From positions 2,896,984-2,960,983 of the forward strand of contig CM030941.1 in NCBI GenBank assembly GCA_018136815.1: 64,000 bases of DNA, read 5' to 3'. Below, one piece after another: positions 1 to 10,698 of the stretch (the stretch's first letter is position 1; each line of letters begins with the position of its first letter). The notes under the pieces were generated by a model. That model made no database searches. It was not told the DNA's origin and was given only the letters and a program-made list of their open reading frames with translations. The position numbers and the translations under genes were made by a program. The DNA is from Isochrysis galbana. Its lineage: Eukaryota > Haptophyta > Isochrysidales > Isochrysidaceae.

Positions 1-116
1 GCTTTGCTCGGGTGTTGCGCCGGGTGTAGAGCGTGGGACAACGTCCACGAGCGTGACCGAGAACGACGACAAGATCGACGAAGACTACATGCTTGCCGAG
101 AGCACCGGCTCTGAGG
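1..116 (+). CDS. possible 3' part of an exon cut by the window edge
   Basis: From base 2 one frame is open and acid/Thr-rich, with normal-looking coding composition, up to a possible GT donor after GAG at 114-116. Beyond that the same frame turns into a low-complexity Arg/His repeat, which argues that coding ends here. No family is recognised. It could equally be chance. Confidence 0.2.
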
Positions 117-126
117 TGTCAAGGTG

Positions 127-330
127 TCGTTCCCTCCACCGCCGCCCTCTCCACCGCCGCCCTCTCCACCGCCGCCCTCGCCACCGCCGCCCTCGCCACC
201 GCCGCCTTCGCCGCCGCCGCTTGCGGTGGGTACGACCCCTCCCTCGCCCCCTTCCTCCCCTGCGTCCTCGCCCCCTTCCTCCCCTGCGTCCTGCGTCCTC
301 GCCCCCTCGCTCCTCGTCCTTGAAATTTCG
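127..330 (+). repeat. CCGCC-rich minisatellite and C-rich tract (Ser-Pro-Pro-Pro-Pro in one frame)
   Basis: A roughly 15-bp unit of the type ccaccgccgccctcg repeats about six times (about 136-222) and degrades into tccccctcctcccc. In frame 124-426 it reads as SPPPP repeats like the hydroxyproline-rich rods of algal wall proteins, but that frame has a stop just upstream and no supported splice partner. Bases 331-811 hold nothing else I can support. Confidence 0.45.
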
Positions 331-811
331 AACTCTCAAAGTTTTAAGCTGTGCCCGCCTTGCTCCTCGCCTCCTTGCTCTTCCCGGTCCTCCCACCGAG
401 TTCCACTCCTGGACATTCCTCTGTGAATATACTGCTTTCTTTCCATTCTTGCATATCCTGTACATTCAGTTGGTTTGATTTACAAAGGTTAATTGCTAAT
501 TTCACACGTATCTTTCTTTTTGTGCTTTCTCAATCCTTTGTATCCTAGCCGTAATATCTTTTAGCAACGATTTGTGTTGGTTGAGTTTTGGAACTGATTT
601 GAGAAACGTATCATCATCCGAATGTTGCAACACGCGTCTAGCTTCAGATTCTTTACGTTGTGTCGTTTTATTTTTCGAATGTCTGGAAATAGCTGCATTC
701 AGAACCCTCATGAGTGTGGGGGGGGGGGGGTGCTACCTCTAACGACTTATTTTTTCTCCTCGTCTCCTCGAGATGTTCACCAACGTCACCACAATGAATC
801 CTTGTCGAAGG

Positions 812-983
812 AGGCCCTCTCGGGGCGCGCCCGAGCCAAGGCGACGCCGTTCTCGTCGCGTACGTGGTGCTCCTGGGCCTCTCCTTCGGGGTGCTCGCGG
901 GGGGGCTCATGGTAGGGTGAGAGTCCCCACGGGAGGGGAAGAAACCCTGAGGGAAAGGAGACCAAATGAAGGCAAGCCGCCTA
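812..983 (+). repeat. dispersed ~170-bp repeat, copy a
   Basis: Shared with copies at 13189-13332, 13407-13580 and 34135-34307 (all inverted relative to this one) and with a fragment at 46729-46781. The right end is sharp at aggcaagccgcct. The left end is near ctctcggggcgcgcc. On this strand it encodes a hydrophobic stretch (LVAYVVLLGLSFGVLAGGLM) followed by gtagggtgag, which resembles a splice donor. Bases 984-1438 hold nothing recognisable. Confidence 0.8.
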
Positions 984-1496
984 AGAGTAGAGAGAGCAGA
1001 GAGAGCAAGGCCCAAGGTGCAAGGGAGCGAAACAGGGGCGAGACAGGCCACAAAGGGGCGCGATGGCAAGGAGCGAAGGGCGAATTACGAATGAAGTGTC
1101 CTACAAGTTACGAGTAAAACTCCGCGGCGAACAAGCACGATCAAGAACGAAGGCGCACGAAATGGCAGAAGGTCTTAAGTCGATCGCGGATGCGACACAT
1201 ATGCAGCACCTCCCAGGGTGCTTCGCCGGTTAAGAGATAAGGCCCAAAATACATGGAATGCCCGCTAGCGGACGAATACACAATCAACGACAAAACGAAT
1301 CTCGACCGCATCACGGTATCAGACATAACACTTGAGTTGGAGAAAAACAAAAAACACCCACTGCAACACGCCACAACCGGCACGCGAAACATGGGCGCAG
1401 GCGTTCGCTAAACATAAAACCCCTCTGTTGTTTTTTCGTTGACCACAGTTACACTCTGCTGGCCGCCAAGTCGCGCGAGCCGACGACGGGCGCAAC

Positions 1497-1588
1497 AGGC
1501 TGCCTCTCTCCCTCCCTCTCCCTCCCTCCCCTCTCTCCCCCTTTCACCCCTTCCCCACGCCCCACCACCTACCCCACCCACCTACACC
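1497..1588 (+). promoter_or_regulatory. pyrimidine-rich leader of the ART-fold gene
   Basis: About 90 bases of ctccctccct-type sequence run directly into the start codon (context caccATGG). Similar CT or GA tracts sit before most gene starts in this window, so this is probably promoter or 5' UTR. Confidence 0.45.
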
Positions 1589-4389
1589 ATGGCCTCACCG
1601 GGCATGGAGACGGCGCTAGTGGAGCTTGAGGCGGCTCTGACTGAGGCAGTGAGCAACGCGCTGCGTACTCTCAAGCAGCAGGGTGCCCCTGCCGGCACGC
1701 CTCTCCACGGCCTCGTCGGGCAGCACCTGCTCGGCGAGGTCAAGCCGCCGCTAGCCACTGCGAGTGACGTTGACGACCTTGTCGCGGTGGTCGACGCGTC
1801 CATCAGGGATCGGCTGGGGCTGACAGAGGAACCCGATGAGCAAAGGCTGGGAGAGCTCAAGAAGGCCTATCTGAAACAAATGGCCGCTGAGGCGCAGCGG
1901 CTGAAGGGGACCGCTGCTCAGGTATCGCTCTCACAGATTGATGTCTCCAAGCTTCCTCTCACGGCCTATCATATCACCGGGCTCCTCGATAATGAAGATC
2001 TCCCCACCATGCGATTGGCATTGCTCGATGCTGCCTCAAACCCGTTGCATGACGAGTCGCGAAAGTTCACTCGCTCTGATCTCTCCACGTGGTCCTACAA
2101 GAATCTCAAGGAGCTCTCTGCACAAGAGTTGGCCGAACTGCAAGGCCCCGCTGCATTAGATCTCGAAAAGACTGGCCGAAAGTTTGACAGCATCATCAAT
2201 ATGCCACTGAATATCCTCAGCTTGGCCCACAAACATGGGCACCTCGAAATGCCCGACTTTATATTCCCGTACGACAAATATGCGCTGACGCATTCTGCCT
2301 CTGGAATCAACGAGTAAGTCGCTGTGCTGGGGCGAAGGGTGGTGCCTCTTGAGCTCGGATGGCTTCATATCTAATCGGCCGATGCCTTTCACCGAGCGAC
2401 TGCTTCTAATACCCTTCTCGCGCTTCACGCTCCAGATTTGTACTAGATGCTAGGATCTTTGGCATCGCTACCCCTTTCAACTCGGTGGAGAAGCTGCGGG
2501 CCCTCAGGACCCTCATCTGGCCCAACAATCAGGTGGATGAAACGTACACGCTTTTGGTGTCCCCGATTCATTCTCTCACCCTTCCAGATGCAGCTCGTGC
2601 GCGAGCCGGCATACCCACATCGGGTTCGTTCTATGCCTTCTGCCATTCACCTGCCACATCCGAGGTTGAGAAGAACGCGGCATCAGTAATCCCAGGTCTG
2701 GACTTGAGCGACCCAATGGTGGCGTGGCTCATATCCGGCGCTTACATATACTTTGACTTCAAATACGACGCAGTCGCTGTGAACGCCATCTCCTTTTCCG
2801 CCGAGGGAGGCTCCACGGCCCTCTACTTAGGCCCGGCTTGCGAGCTACCTTCGAAGGCCATTGAACCTCTCTTCGATCATCAGCGCTGGCAGCGCGTCCC
2901 AGGACTCGCGGCTACTCACTATGGATTTTCGAGCATGGCCTGGATTACGCCGTCCGAGTTTTTGGGCGACACGATCTTCACCAAATCCGGCGGTCTAGCT
3001 TTCCTGCACGAGGATGACTACAAAGGATACGATCACGGTGGCGATGGGCGCATTGATGAGGTGCAGACAACTGGAGCGGGCAAGTCGCGTTTCTTCCCAA
3101 TTGTGCGGAATGACCCATTGGTGGAGCACCCAACCATTCGATCGAGAAGGGCCGATGGATCGACGACGCCGCTCACGATCGCACGGGCGAGGATCGACGA
3201 TTGGCCGCTACGGGATGCGTTGGAGGCTGTGCGCAATTTTGCGTACATCAAGCCGATCTTCAAGCCAATGCGGTACGACGCACCTCTGTACATCAATGAG
3301 CTCTCTCGGAAACAGGTCGCTCTCGCAAAAGGTGTTGCCGCATTTGCCGGTCTCAACGCTGCGAAGTTCATTGAGCCACCAATGACGATGACTGCGGCTA
3401 CAGCCATCTTTGCAGAGGGCAAGAATGCAGCGCTTGGGCTCGTGAACGCCCTTGGTTACGACGACGTGACGGATCTCTTAGAAAAGGTGTGTGACAAGTT
3501 TGGCATAACGGACAGTCATGTACAAGTCGTTGCCAAGCAACGGGGCTGCACTCATGCCGATGCAAGATGGCTAGAGGCCATCCGAAAAGAAACGGAGCAA
3601 CTCGTTGCGCATGGCACGCAAGGTGACATTGCCAACTTTTCGTTAGAAGCTCTACATCGCGATGGCGCGATTTGGTTGGAGTCGAAGGAACCTGGGGCGC
3701 AGCGCGCCGAACGAGAAAGGTTGCTCGAGGACATCTTCGCCCACCTGAGATACATTCTTGATGAGGAGGCTAAGGAGGAGACAGTGCGAGGCAATGACGG
3801 TGGGAGTGCGTGCCGCGACCGAGGCCACAACCGGATGACCCTAGCGGACTTTGTGCGGATGCCCCAAGCGACAGAGGCTGAATTGTCGCACTCCGAAGTT
3901 GCTGGACTTCGGATCTACACGTCCTTAATTTTTCGTGTGATCAACGGGCCCCTGCGCCGATGCACGAAACCGCACCCACTCTCCGCCACCACCTACCTCA
4001 TTTCCAACGCGCTCAAGAAGCTGCGAGCAAATCACATGAAAGGGGATAAGACCAAGTTTAGGGCCACTTACCTATGGCGTGGTATGCGCGACATGACGGT
4101 GGACCAGAAATTTTTGCTGCATGGTGGGACCGAGCTGGCATGCATGTCGACCTCTAGTGACTTGCGTGTGGTGGCCGATTATGCAAGTTCCTCGACACCA
4201 CTCCTCTTTCGCATCCAAGTGGACTCGCCCATGGAGCTAGGGGCTGAAGTGAGTTGGGTTTCGCTCTATCCCGGTGAGTCGGAGTGGCTTTATCCCCCGT
4301 TGTCGTTCATCAAGCCCATGTTCGTTCAGGAAGTCAAGGGAGTGCCCGGGAGCAAAGTCGTCACAGTCAAGCCATCGTTTCCCAGTTGA
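1589..4389 (+). CDS. ADP-ribosyltransferase-fold protein (R-S-E clade), 892 aa
   Basis: Two exons, 1589-2313 and 2436-4389, joined by a GT-AG intron (cga|gtaagt ... ctccag|att) that restores the frame exactly. ATG 1589 is the first Met after the pyrimidine leader. The first 700 or so residues match no family I know. The C-terminal part carries the mono-ADP-ribosyltransferase signature. There is a helix of the type AGLRIYTSLIFRVINGPLR, then the NAD-binding Arg in YLWRGM (R790), the S-T-S motif (813-815) and an E-x-E motif (E856/E858, followed by WLYPP). R-S-E with E-x-E is the arginine-specific class. No signal peptide or membrane segment is seen, so it is probably intracellular. The family is inferred from motifs. 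The substrate is unknown and the long N-terminal region may recruit it. Confidence 0.8.
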
Positions 4390-6275
4390 GTGATGCAGAT
4401 GAGCTATTATACGTTGACGTTGACGGTTGCGCAAACGCGTAGTCTTAAAGACTACCGTGTAGTCTTGGGAGGGGGGGGGAAGACAACGGAAAATGTCAGC
4501 CTCATTGCCGCCTCATAACCAACGGCCAAAGCCTCGCCACGGTTCGCCCCCCTCCCCCCGAGAGTCTCCCCTATCATCTCCCTACTTTGGGTGGCCCCAG
4601 GTTTGCCCTGACAACCCACTAAACAGCGCCCGACAGCCGTGGGGTCAGCAAGTGCTCGGGCGCCTGGCGAGCGCCGAGTGATTCCCAAATTGGTACCCTC
4701 GCGGAGACCCCAAGCGATCGGGTCGTGGCGGCACCAAGCGTAGTTGCAGCGCACATTACAATCCCGCTGGTTGTCTGCACTCCAACTGAGAGCTGATCGG
4801 AATAGGAATAGGTCTGCATCTGGTTGTCGTTGTCACAAAACATGCACTTCAAAAGGGAAAAGACACGCTCACACGAGGCAGAATTTGGGACTCCCTCCCC
4901 TCCTCATCGGCCTCGCTTGCGCCAGCACTTGTGCCCACTCGACACGAGGCGCGCCGAGGTCCATACAACAAATCAACGAATGGCGCTGCCGTGCTGCCGT
5001 TGTGTCCCCCGGCGAATGGGCAGCGCGCCTCAGGGCGTGTAGGGCAAGAGAGAGAGAGAGAGGGCGTGCGTGAGATGCTGCGCGCAGGCATCAAGATCAG
5101 GCGTGCATGGGCGGGCATCGGGCTACTCGCACCTCTCCTTCCTGTCATGGCGGGTATGGAGGGGGGGGGCATGGGGGCTGCTGGTGGCGTCGGGTCTCGG
5201 GTCTTGCTCGCGCCGCGGGAGAAGATTTTGCCGCGCGCGCGCGCGCGCCACATATATGTCGACATATATGTATAGTGGTCTTTTATGCACCGAAATGTGT
5301 TGCATATATGCATGCCAAAATATCCACCGAAATATGCCAAACATATATGACATATCCTGGCCTGGCCCTAACGGGCGGCCGCATGCGCGGCGCCGGTCGT
5401 TGGGCTCTGTTGCGTGAGCCTTTTGTGATGGGGCAGAGGCATGTTGCCTTCTTTGCGTCCCAAATTGTGCGTGTCCCGGGTGGCTCTTGCCTCAGCAGAG
5501 TCGTGCAGTCATTGGTCATTGTTGCACATCTCCGTATCTGTATTTATTGGTATTGATTATTTATGGTGGTGGTCTTGCTGACCGGCCGGGCCTGTGTGTG
5601 CCTCGTGCTTGCGCACGAGGTCAGTGCCGCAGCATTGCAGGGGCCCAGCCCGGAGGCTTTCCCTATGGGAGGTGGGTCTCTGAGGCTCGAGTTGTGTGTG
5701 AGTTGGTCTGTGCTGGCTTGTCTGATTGTCTGTTGTCTGTGTCTGTGGTGGTGTGTGGTGTCTTATGTGGTGATGTGGTGCATTTTGTTCGTGTGGCTCT
5801 GTGGGGATGGCTCGCGCCGTGGCTCGCGGATACCTGGGCTGGCGTGAACCAGGCTGGAGGGCGCTGCGTCTGCGTAGCGTTCTTGGTCGGTCGGCGCGGC
5901 GGGGTGGGCGGAGAGAGGGGGTGGGAGCGAGGCGCGCTCCAGGACCCTATCGTTTATAATTTATAACGATAGTTCTCATATTATTTATGAAGGCGTTGCC
6001 TTTTCTTCAGGGATAGAATGGGAAGGAGAATGAGCGAGTGAGTATGAAAAAAGCATGTAGAATAAAAAAGCGACACGCACAACCTGATGCTATTGCCTCG
6101 CCGATCTTGCACTCTTGACGCTTAATGTGTTAGCGCACAACCCATCTCGGCCCGGTGATCCGCGGCCGCGCAAGTATGCGGACGATCATACAAGGTTGGC
6201 AGATGACACCAAGCTTTCGAATTACACCTTTCCTCAGGGTCTCTGCACGTGCACGGCAAGCAACCACCACCGTCA
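4390..6275. other. intergenic, no supported gene
   Basis: ORFs here are short, overlapping and of low complexity. 5050-5062 is a short GA run. 5550-5850 is TG-rich and reads as a hydrophobic chance ORF. 5940-6080 is AT-richer and may hold the 3' end of the neighbouring minus-strand uS9 gene. The one distinct structure is the palindrome at 5250-5271. Confidence 0.6.
5231..5271. repeat. (CG)n run next to a perfect 22-bp palindrome
   Basis: 5231-5249 is alternating C/G (Z-DNA-type sequence). 5250-5271 is a perfect palindrome with arms acatatatgtc. Related acatatatgacatat sequence recurs at 5341-5356. No gene depends on it visibly. Confidence 0.85.
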
Positions 6276-7054
6276 TTAGCGCTTCACCCACGCAAACTTC
6301 TTCCGGGCTCCCGCTTGGCCAGGCTTCTTCCGCTCACGCTGGCGCCGGTCCCTCGTGAGGAAGCCCTCCTCCTTGAGCAAGGGACGGAGCCCAAAGTTAA
6401 GGCCTTGCAATGCGGTCGCGACCCCGTGCCGAAGAGCCTCTGCTTGGCCTGCAGGTGCAAGACGGGCGCGGGGGTAACGAGAGTTCCCAGTTGCATACAC
6501 AACGTAAGGTGGGGTGCTTAGCTGGCGCACCTGACTTGCCACCGCCTTTAACTGTGGCCATGACTGAGTAAAGGCCCGAAGTTGACGTTTTGACAAAAGG
6601 CGATAGCATGGTGTAGCGAAGATCCCAATGTCCCCCAAAGAAGTTGGAGAGGGACTGCCCATTCACCGTGATCTGCGGCGCATCTGGGTTTTTGCTCTCC
6701 CAGACCCACACTCGCGCCACGGCCCGCTTCCTCCGTCCGGTCGCGTATGCACGGCCGAGATTATCGACCGGCACATACCTGCGAAGCGGAGGCGTAATGT
6801 TTGTGCCATGAGTGTGGGTCGGTCTAACTGCGAGCTTTTGCTTCCCGACCAAGAACAGTGGCCTGTGCGTGGGCTGCACACTTGCGTGAGGTGTCGCCCG
6901 GCGGGCGCTCGGCTGGCGTAGGCCCCCGGACGGCACCCTCAAGGCGAGGCGCCACGACGCTGCTTCTCGTGCTGAGCTGTGACGAGAGCCGCCGGTACAC
7001 CGAGATTGCGCCCTGGCGGGCGGGGAGGAGCAGAGCGGAGATGCGCGCAGCCAT
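6276..7054 (-). CDS. mitochondrial small-subunit ribosomal protein uS9m, 197 aa
   Basis: Three exons on the minus strand: 7054-6882, 6778-6531 and 6448-6276. The second intron (82 bp, gtgcgc ... ctgcag) is firm because it joins VKGGGKSG to [13 protein letters not shown] in the uS9 order. The first (acceptor cttcgcag at 6779) is an inference that fits phase. uS9 hallmarks are [10 protein letters not shown] near residue 70, the ITVNG motif, GGGx[12 protein letters not shown], and the C-terminal RKKPGQxxARKKFxWVKR tail that binds the ribosomal P site. The N-terminal ~45 residues ([15 protein letters not shown]...) are Arg/Ser/Ala-rich with no acidic residues, as in a mitochondrial presequence. 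A mobile head repeat (7096) begins only 42 bp upstream. An alternative upstream reading of the first exon stays open but lacks a presequence. Confidence 0.87.
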
Positions 7055-7095
7055 CGGCGCGGCGGCGAGGTCTCAACGCAAGTTTTCTTGTAGAG

Positions 7096-8110
7096 TAGGG
7101 CGGTCAAACAGGGGCTTTTTAACGACTAGTAAGGGTTGGGCTGCATTTTTTGACCGTGGCGCGATGCCCACTAAAAAACCTCCCGGGGGGGCTACCTGAC
7201 GCTACGAAAATCTTCGCCAGGAAATGGTGCGATTCGCCCCCCCTCTCGCCCCCTCCGTCACGCGCCCTCACGCTCTACCCGTAAAGAATGGGCGGTCGCA
7301 CCCGCGGGGGGATCGGTTCCTTTATATCTAAGCTACATTCGGCATTTGATTCCCGCCCGATGCAGCGCCGTGTCGGGCTGCCGACAGTCCGACCACCCCC
7401 TGACCCACTGGCATCATTGCCCGCGCAGCCCACCCAGCTTCTCAAAGCGCGCGCACGCGGCTACCCTGGCTGCCACAGACCCCACCCCGACCATCCCGAC
7501 CCGCCCCTCGCAGGATTCGCCCTCACTCGAACTCGGCATCGAGAACCAGGACCAGCTCACCAACGCGGCCGTCCACGCGTGGCTGACGAGCCTCCGCGTT
7601 GAGGCTGCCTTCGCGGTCCTGCTCTCTCTGACAGTGCCAGATACGGAGCTGGTCGGTGAGGTGAGACCCGTGGGCGGCCTCAGGACGGGCCACGTCGTGG
7701 CCCTCAACGCCACGGCGAGGAGGAAAGCCCAAGATCCTGCCAGAACGCCTCACAGCGCATCTGGCGGGAACCCACCACCCAGAGCAGATATCACCTTCTG
7801 CCGCTGGGTGGTGGGCTTGGCAGGCGGTATGGGACATCATTCCGTACTGCAAATGACGCGCGACGGCGCAACAAAAGCGCTCCATGCACGCGGAGCTCGC
7901 GCAGCGAAGGCGCAAATCAAGGTCTCGGCAACACTTGACATAGAAGTCAAGGAAAACCGTAGACCGCGGAGCCGACGCGGCGTCCGTCGACCTCCGGTGG
8001 GCAGTTGAGGCGGAAAGCCTTTGGCAGTCAGCCTCTATGCCTGTAGTAAACATCGACGAAAGCGGCGGCGGGGATGGGCCAGTAAGTGGGGGTGGTGGCG
8101 GCGGCGGCGC
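7096..8110 (+). mobile_element. 'head' repeat, copy A
   Basis: Starts TAGGGCGGTCAAACAGGGGC and can be followed along copies B (9002) and C (inverted, ending 16589), with a shorter relative D at 55079. It contains inverted arms cggtcaaa/tttgaccg about 35-40 bp apart. A TATA-like tttatat lies at about 7320, followed by a diverged ORF (7346-8008, ~220 codons). That ORF's Pro-rich N-part and IxFCRWVVGLAGG segment are shared by all three copies, but I recognise no domain in it. It has no ATG at the natural start. The last ~100 bp are GGC-rich. Copy A is followed directly by tandem array 1. Confidence 0.75.
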
Positions 8111-8117
8111 TCCCGCG

Positions 8118-8961
8118 GTGACGTCAGACGTCAACAATCAAAGGGGTCTGCAGATGGCTGACTGCGACGAAATTTCGACGCGCGGCCCACCCGATTGGTG
8201 TGACTGTGTGGGTGGCCCCTGTGTATTTGGTGTCTGGAGGGGCCCCCCATCCGGATGGATCGTCGAAAACGGGCGCGTAGCGCGTCCGGCATCAGTTCGA
8301 AGTTGGGCTCTCCGGGCCTCCCTCGGAGACGTCAAACGTCGAATGGGCTCCACAGATGGCTGATTTCAACGAGGTTTCGGCGCGCGGCCCGCCCGATTGG
8401 TGTGACTGTGTGGGTGGCCCCTGTGTATTTGGTGTCTGGAGGGGCCCCCCATCCGGATGGATCGTCGAAAACGGGCGCGTAGCGCGTCCGGCATCAGTTC
8501 GAAGTTGGGCTCTCCGGGCCTCCCTCGGAGACGTCAAACGTCGAATGGGCTCCACGGATGGCTGATTTCAACGAGGTTTCGGCGCGCGGCCCGCCCGATT
8601 GGCGTGACTGTGTGGGTGGTCCCTGTGTATTTGGTGTCTGGAGAGGCCCCCCATCCGGATGGATCGTCGAAAACGGGCGCGTAGCGCGTCCGGCGTCGGT
8701 TCGAAGTTGGGCTCTCCGGGCCTCCCTCGGAGACGTCAACCGTCAAATGGGCTCCACGGATGGCTGATTTCAACGAGATTTCGGCGCGCGCCCCGCCCGA
8801 TTGGTGTGACTGTGTGGGTGGCCCCTGTGTGTTTGGTGTCTGGAGAGGCCCCCCATCCGGATGGATCGTCGAAAACGGGCGCGTAGCGCGTCCGGCATCA
8901 GTTCGAAGTTGGGCTCTCCGGGCCTCCCTTGGAGACGTCAAACGTCGAATGGGCTCCACGG
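8118..8961 (+). repeat. tandem array 1: four units of 202 bp
   Basis: Units begin at 8154, 8356, 8558 and 8760 (exact 202-bp period), with a partial unit before. Each unit includes cgatccatccgga in inverted form (tccggatggatcg) and a tcaaacgtcgaatgggctcc junction. As 202 is not a multiple of three, each unit is read in a different frame, so the long overlapping ORFs are shadows and the array is non-coding. It is homologous to array 2 (14342-15197), which lies in the opposite orientation. Confidence 0.92.
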
Positions 8962-9001
8962 ATCCCTTCTCCCTCTCTCGCTCCTCGCTCCCCCCCTCTC
9001 T

Positions 9002-10003
9002 TAGGGCGGTCAAACAGGGGCTTTTTAACTATTAGTAAGGGTTGGGCTGTATTTTTTGACCGTGGCGCGAGGCCCAATAAAAAACCTTCAGGGGGGGCCA
9101 CCTGCCGCCACGAAAATCTTAGCCAGGAAATGGTGCGATTTTCCCCCCCTTTCCCCCCCTCCGTCACGCGCGCTCACGCTCTACCCGTAAAGATTTGGCG
9201 GTCGCGCCCGCGGGGGGATCGGTTCCTTTATATCTAAGCTACATTCGGCATTTGATTCCCGCCCGATGCAGCGCCGTGTCGGGCTGCCGACAGTCCGACC
9301 ACCCCCTGACCCTCTGGCATCATGGCCCGCGCAGCCCACCCAGCTCCTCACAGCGCGCGCACGCGGCTACCCTGGCTGCCACAGACCCCGCCCCGACCAT
9401 CCCGACCCGCCCCTCGCAGGATTTGCCCTCACTCGAACTCGGCATCGAGAACCAGGACCAGCTCACCGACGCGGCCGTCCCCACGCGTGGCTGACGAGCC
9501 TCCGCGTTGAGGCTGCCCTCGCGGCCCTCCTCTCTCTGACAGTGCAAGATTCGGCGCTGATCGATGAGGCAAGACCCGTGGGCGGCCTCAGGACGGGCCA
9601 CGTCGTAGCTCTCTACTCTGCAGCGAGCAGAAAAGCCCAAGATCTTGCCAGAGCGCCTCACAGCGCATCTGGCGGGAACCCACCACCCAAAGCAGAAATC
9701 ATCTTCTGCCGCTGGGTGGTGGGCTTGGCAGGCGGTATTGGGAATCAACCCATACTGCCAATGACGCGCGACGGCGCGACGAAAGCGCTCCTGGCACGCG
9801 GAGCTCGCGCAGCCAAGGCGCACTCCAAGGTCTTGGCAATACTTGACATGAAGTCAAGGAGAGCCATAGACCGCGGAGCCGATGCGGCGTCCGTCGATCT
9901 CCGGTGGGCAGCAGAGGCAGAGAGCCTTTGGCGGTCCGCCGCCAAACCTTTCAGCATTGGCAAAAGCGGCGGCGGCGACGGGCCAGAGAGTGGGGGGGGT
10001 GGC

Positions 10004-10010
<7 letters not shown>
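9002..10010 (+). mobile_element. 'head' repeat, copy B
   Basis: Same order and direction as copy A, 1906 bp further on, so A and B form direct repeats around tandem array 1. The shared ORF is broken here by two extra bases (gtccccacg against gtccacg in A and C). The early frame (TTG 9195-9494) is cut, and a longer fused ORF (ATG 9266-10141) results. The element ends in a (GGC)n/polyglycine tract at 9990-10048. Confidence 0.75.
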
Positions 10011-10048
<38 letters not shown>

Positions 10049-10049
10049 A

Positions 10050-10343
10050 ATGACTCTACCCGCGGTGTTTCGTATCGCTTGGCGAGAGGCGCGGCTCGGG
10101 CGGCGACTGACGATGAAACAACAGCGCATCAAGTCCGGTAAGATCAAGCAGGAAGCAAGGGACGAGAAACTGGCGGGCAAGCAGCAGAAGGCGGACGCCA
10201 AGGCGGCGGAGGATTTGCGTGTCGCCGCCGCCGTACTCAAGCGCAAGTACTCGGAGCTCAAGTCGCTCGGCATCAACGAGCTCCGAGACCAGCTTAAGCA
10301 CTATAAGGCGGTCAAGAAGCGCTCGGGCTTCCTCCTCGCCCAG
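10050..10343 (+). CDS. possible exon: Lys-rich coiled-coil/SAP-like segment
   Basis: ATG 10050 follows the GGC tract of head copy B. The frame encodes 98 residues up to a possible donor (CAG|GTTGCG). The segment is rich in Lys/Ala/Glu (KQQRIKSGKIKQEARDEK) and ends in LKSLGINELRDQLKHY, which resembles the helix pair of a SAP DNA-binding motif. No downstream partner exon is clear, and the PARP-zinc-finger gene starts anew at 10699. It is either cargo of head copy B or the 5' end of a gene broken by it. Function unknown. Confidence 0.35.
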
Positions 10344-10698
10344 GTTGCGGGAGGGGGCTGGGTTGGGCGGGGGGTGCACCGGCCCCCAGTGGAAAATGTT
10401 CTCCTATCTATTGTATCTTCCTCTTGGGCCGCTCCTCTTTCCCGCGAAACATCTCACGTATGCACTCTTCTACAAAATATATGTGAGAGCCGGAGGCAGA
10501 GTTGACAAGAATAGAAGAGGCCCCCCCCCCCTTCCCCTCTTCTCTCTCTCTTCTCCCTCTCCTCTCCTCTCGCGCACGGCCGGGATCCCCGGAGGGTGGG
10601 GGGTGAGGGAGAAGGCGGGAAGCGGCAGCGGGGAGGTGCCACAGACGCACAGCTCAGCAAGGAGCACACACGCAGGCTCCGAGGCTTCCCGTCGGCCG

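Noticed and set aside
53-478. 141-residue ORF with (HRRP)n repeats
   Set aside because: It is the CCGCC minisatellite read in another frame; the opposite strand gives an equally long Arg/Gly repeat.
5563-5847. Hydrophobic 94-residue ORF resembling a membrane protein
   Set aside because: Arises from a TG-rich stretch (tgtgtg) that codes for Val/Cys/Leu in any frame.
8138-9013. Series of 69-160-residue ORFs repeating MADFNE.SARGPPDW
   Set aside because: Shadows of the 202-bp non-coding satellite; each unit is read in a different frame and both strands stay open.
7096-10010. Head copies A and B as LTRs of a retrotransposon
   Set aside because: They are direct repeats, but they lack TG...CA ends, a primer-binding site and a polypurine tract, hold only a satellite between them, and a third copy stands alone elsewhere.
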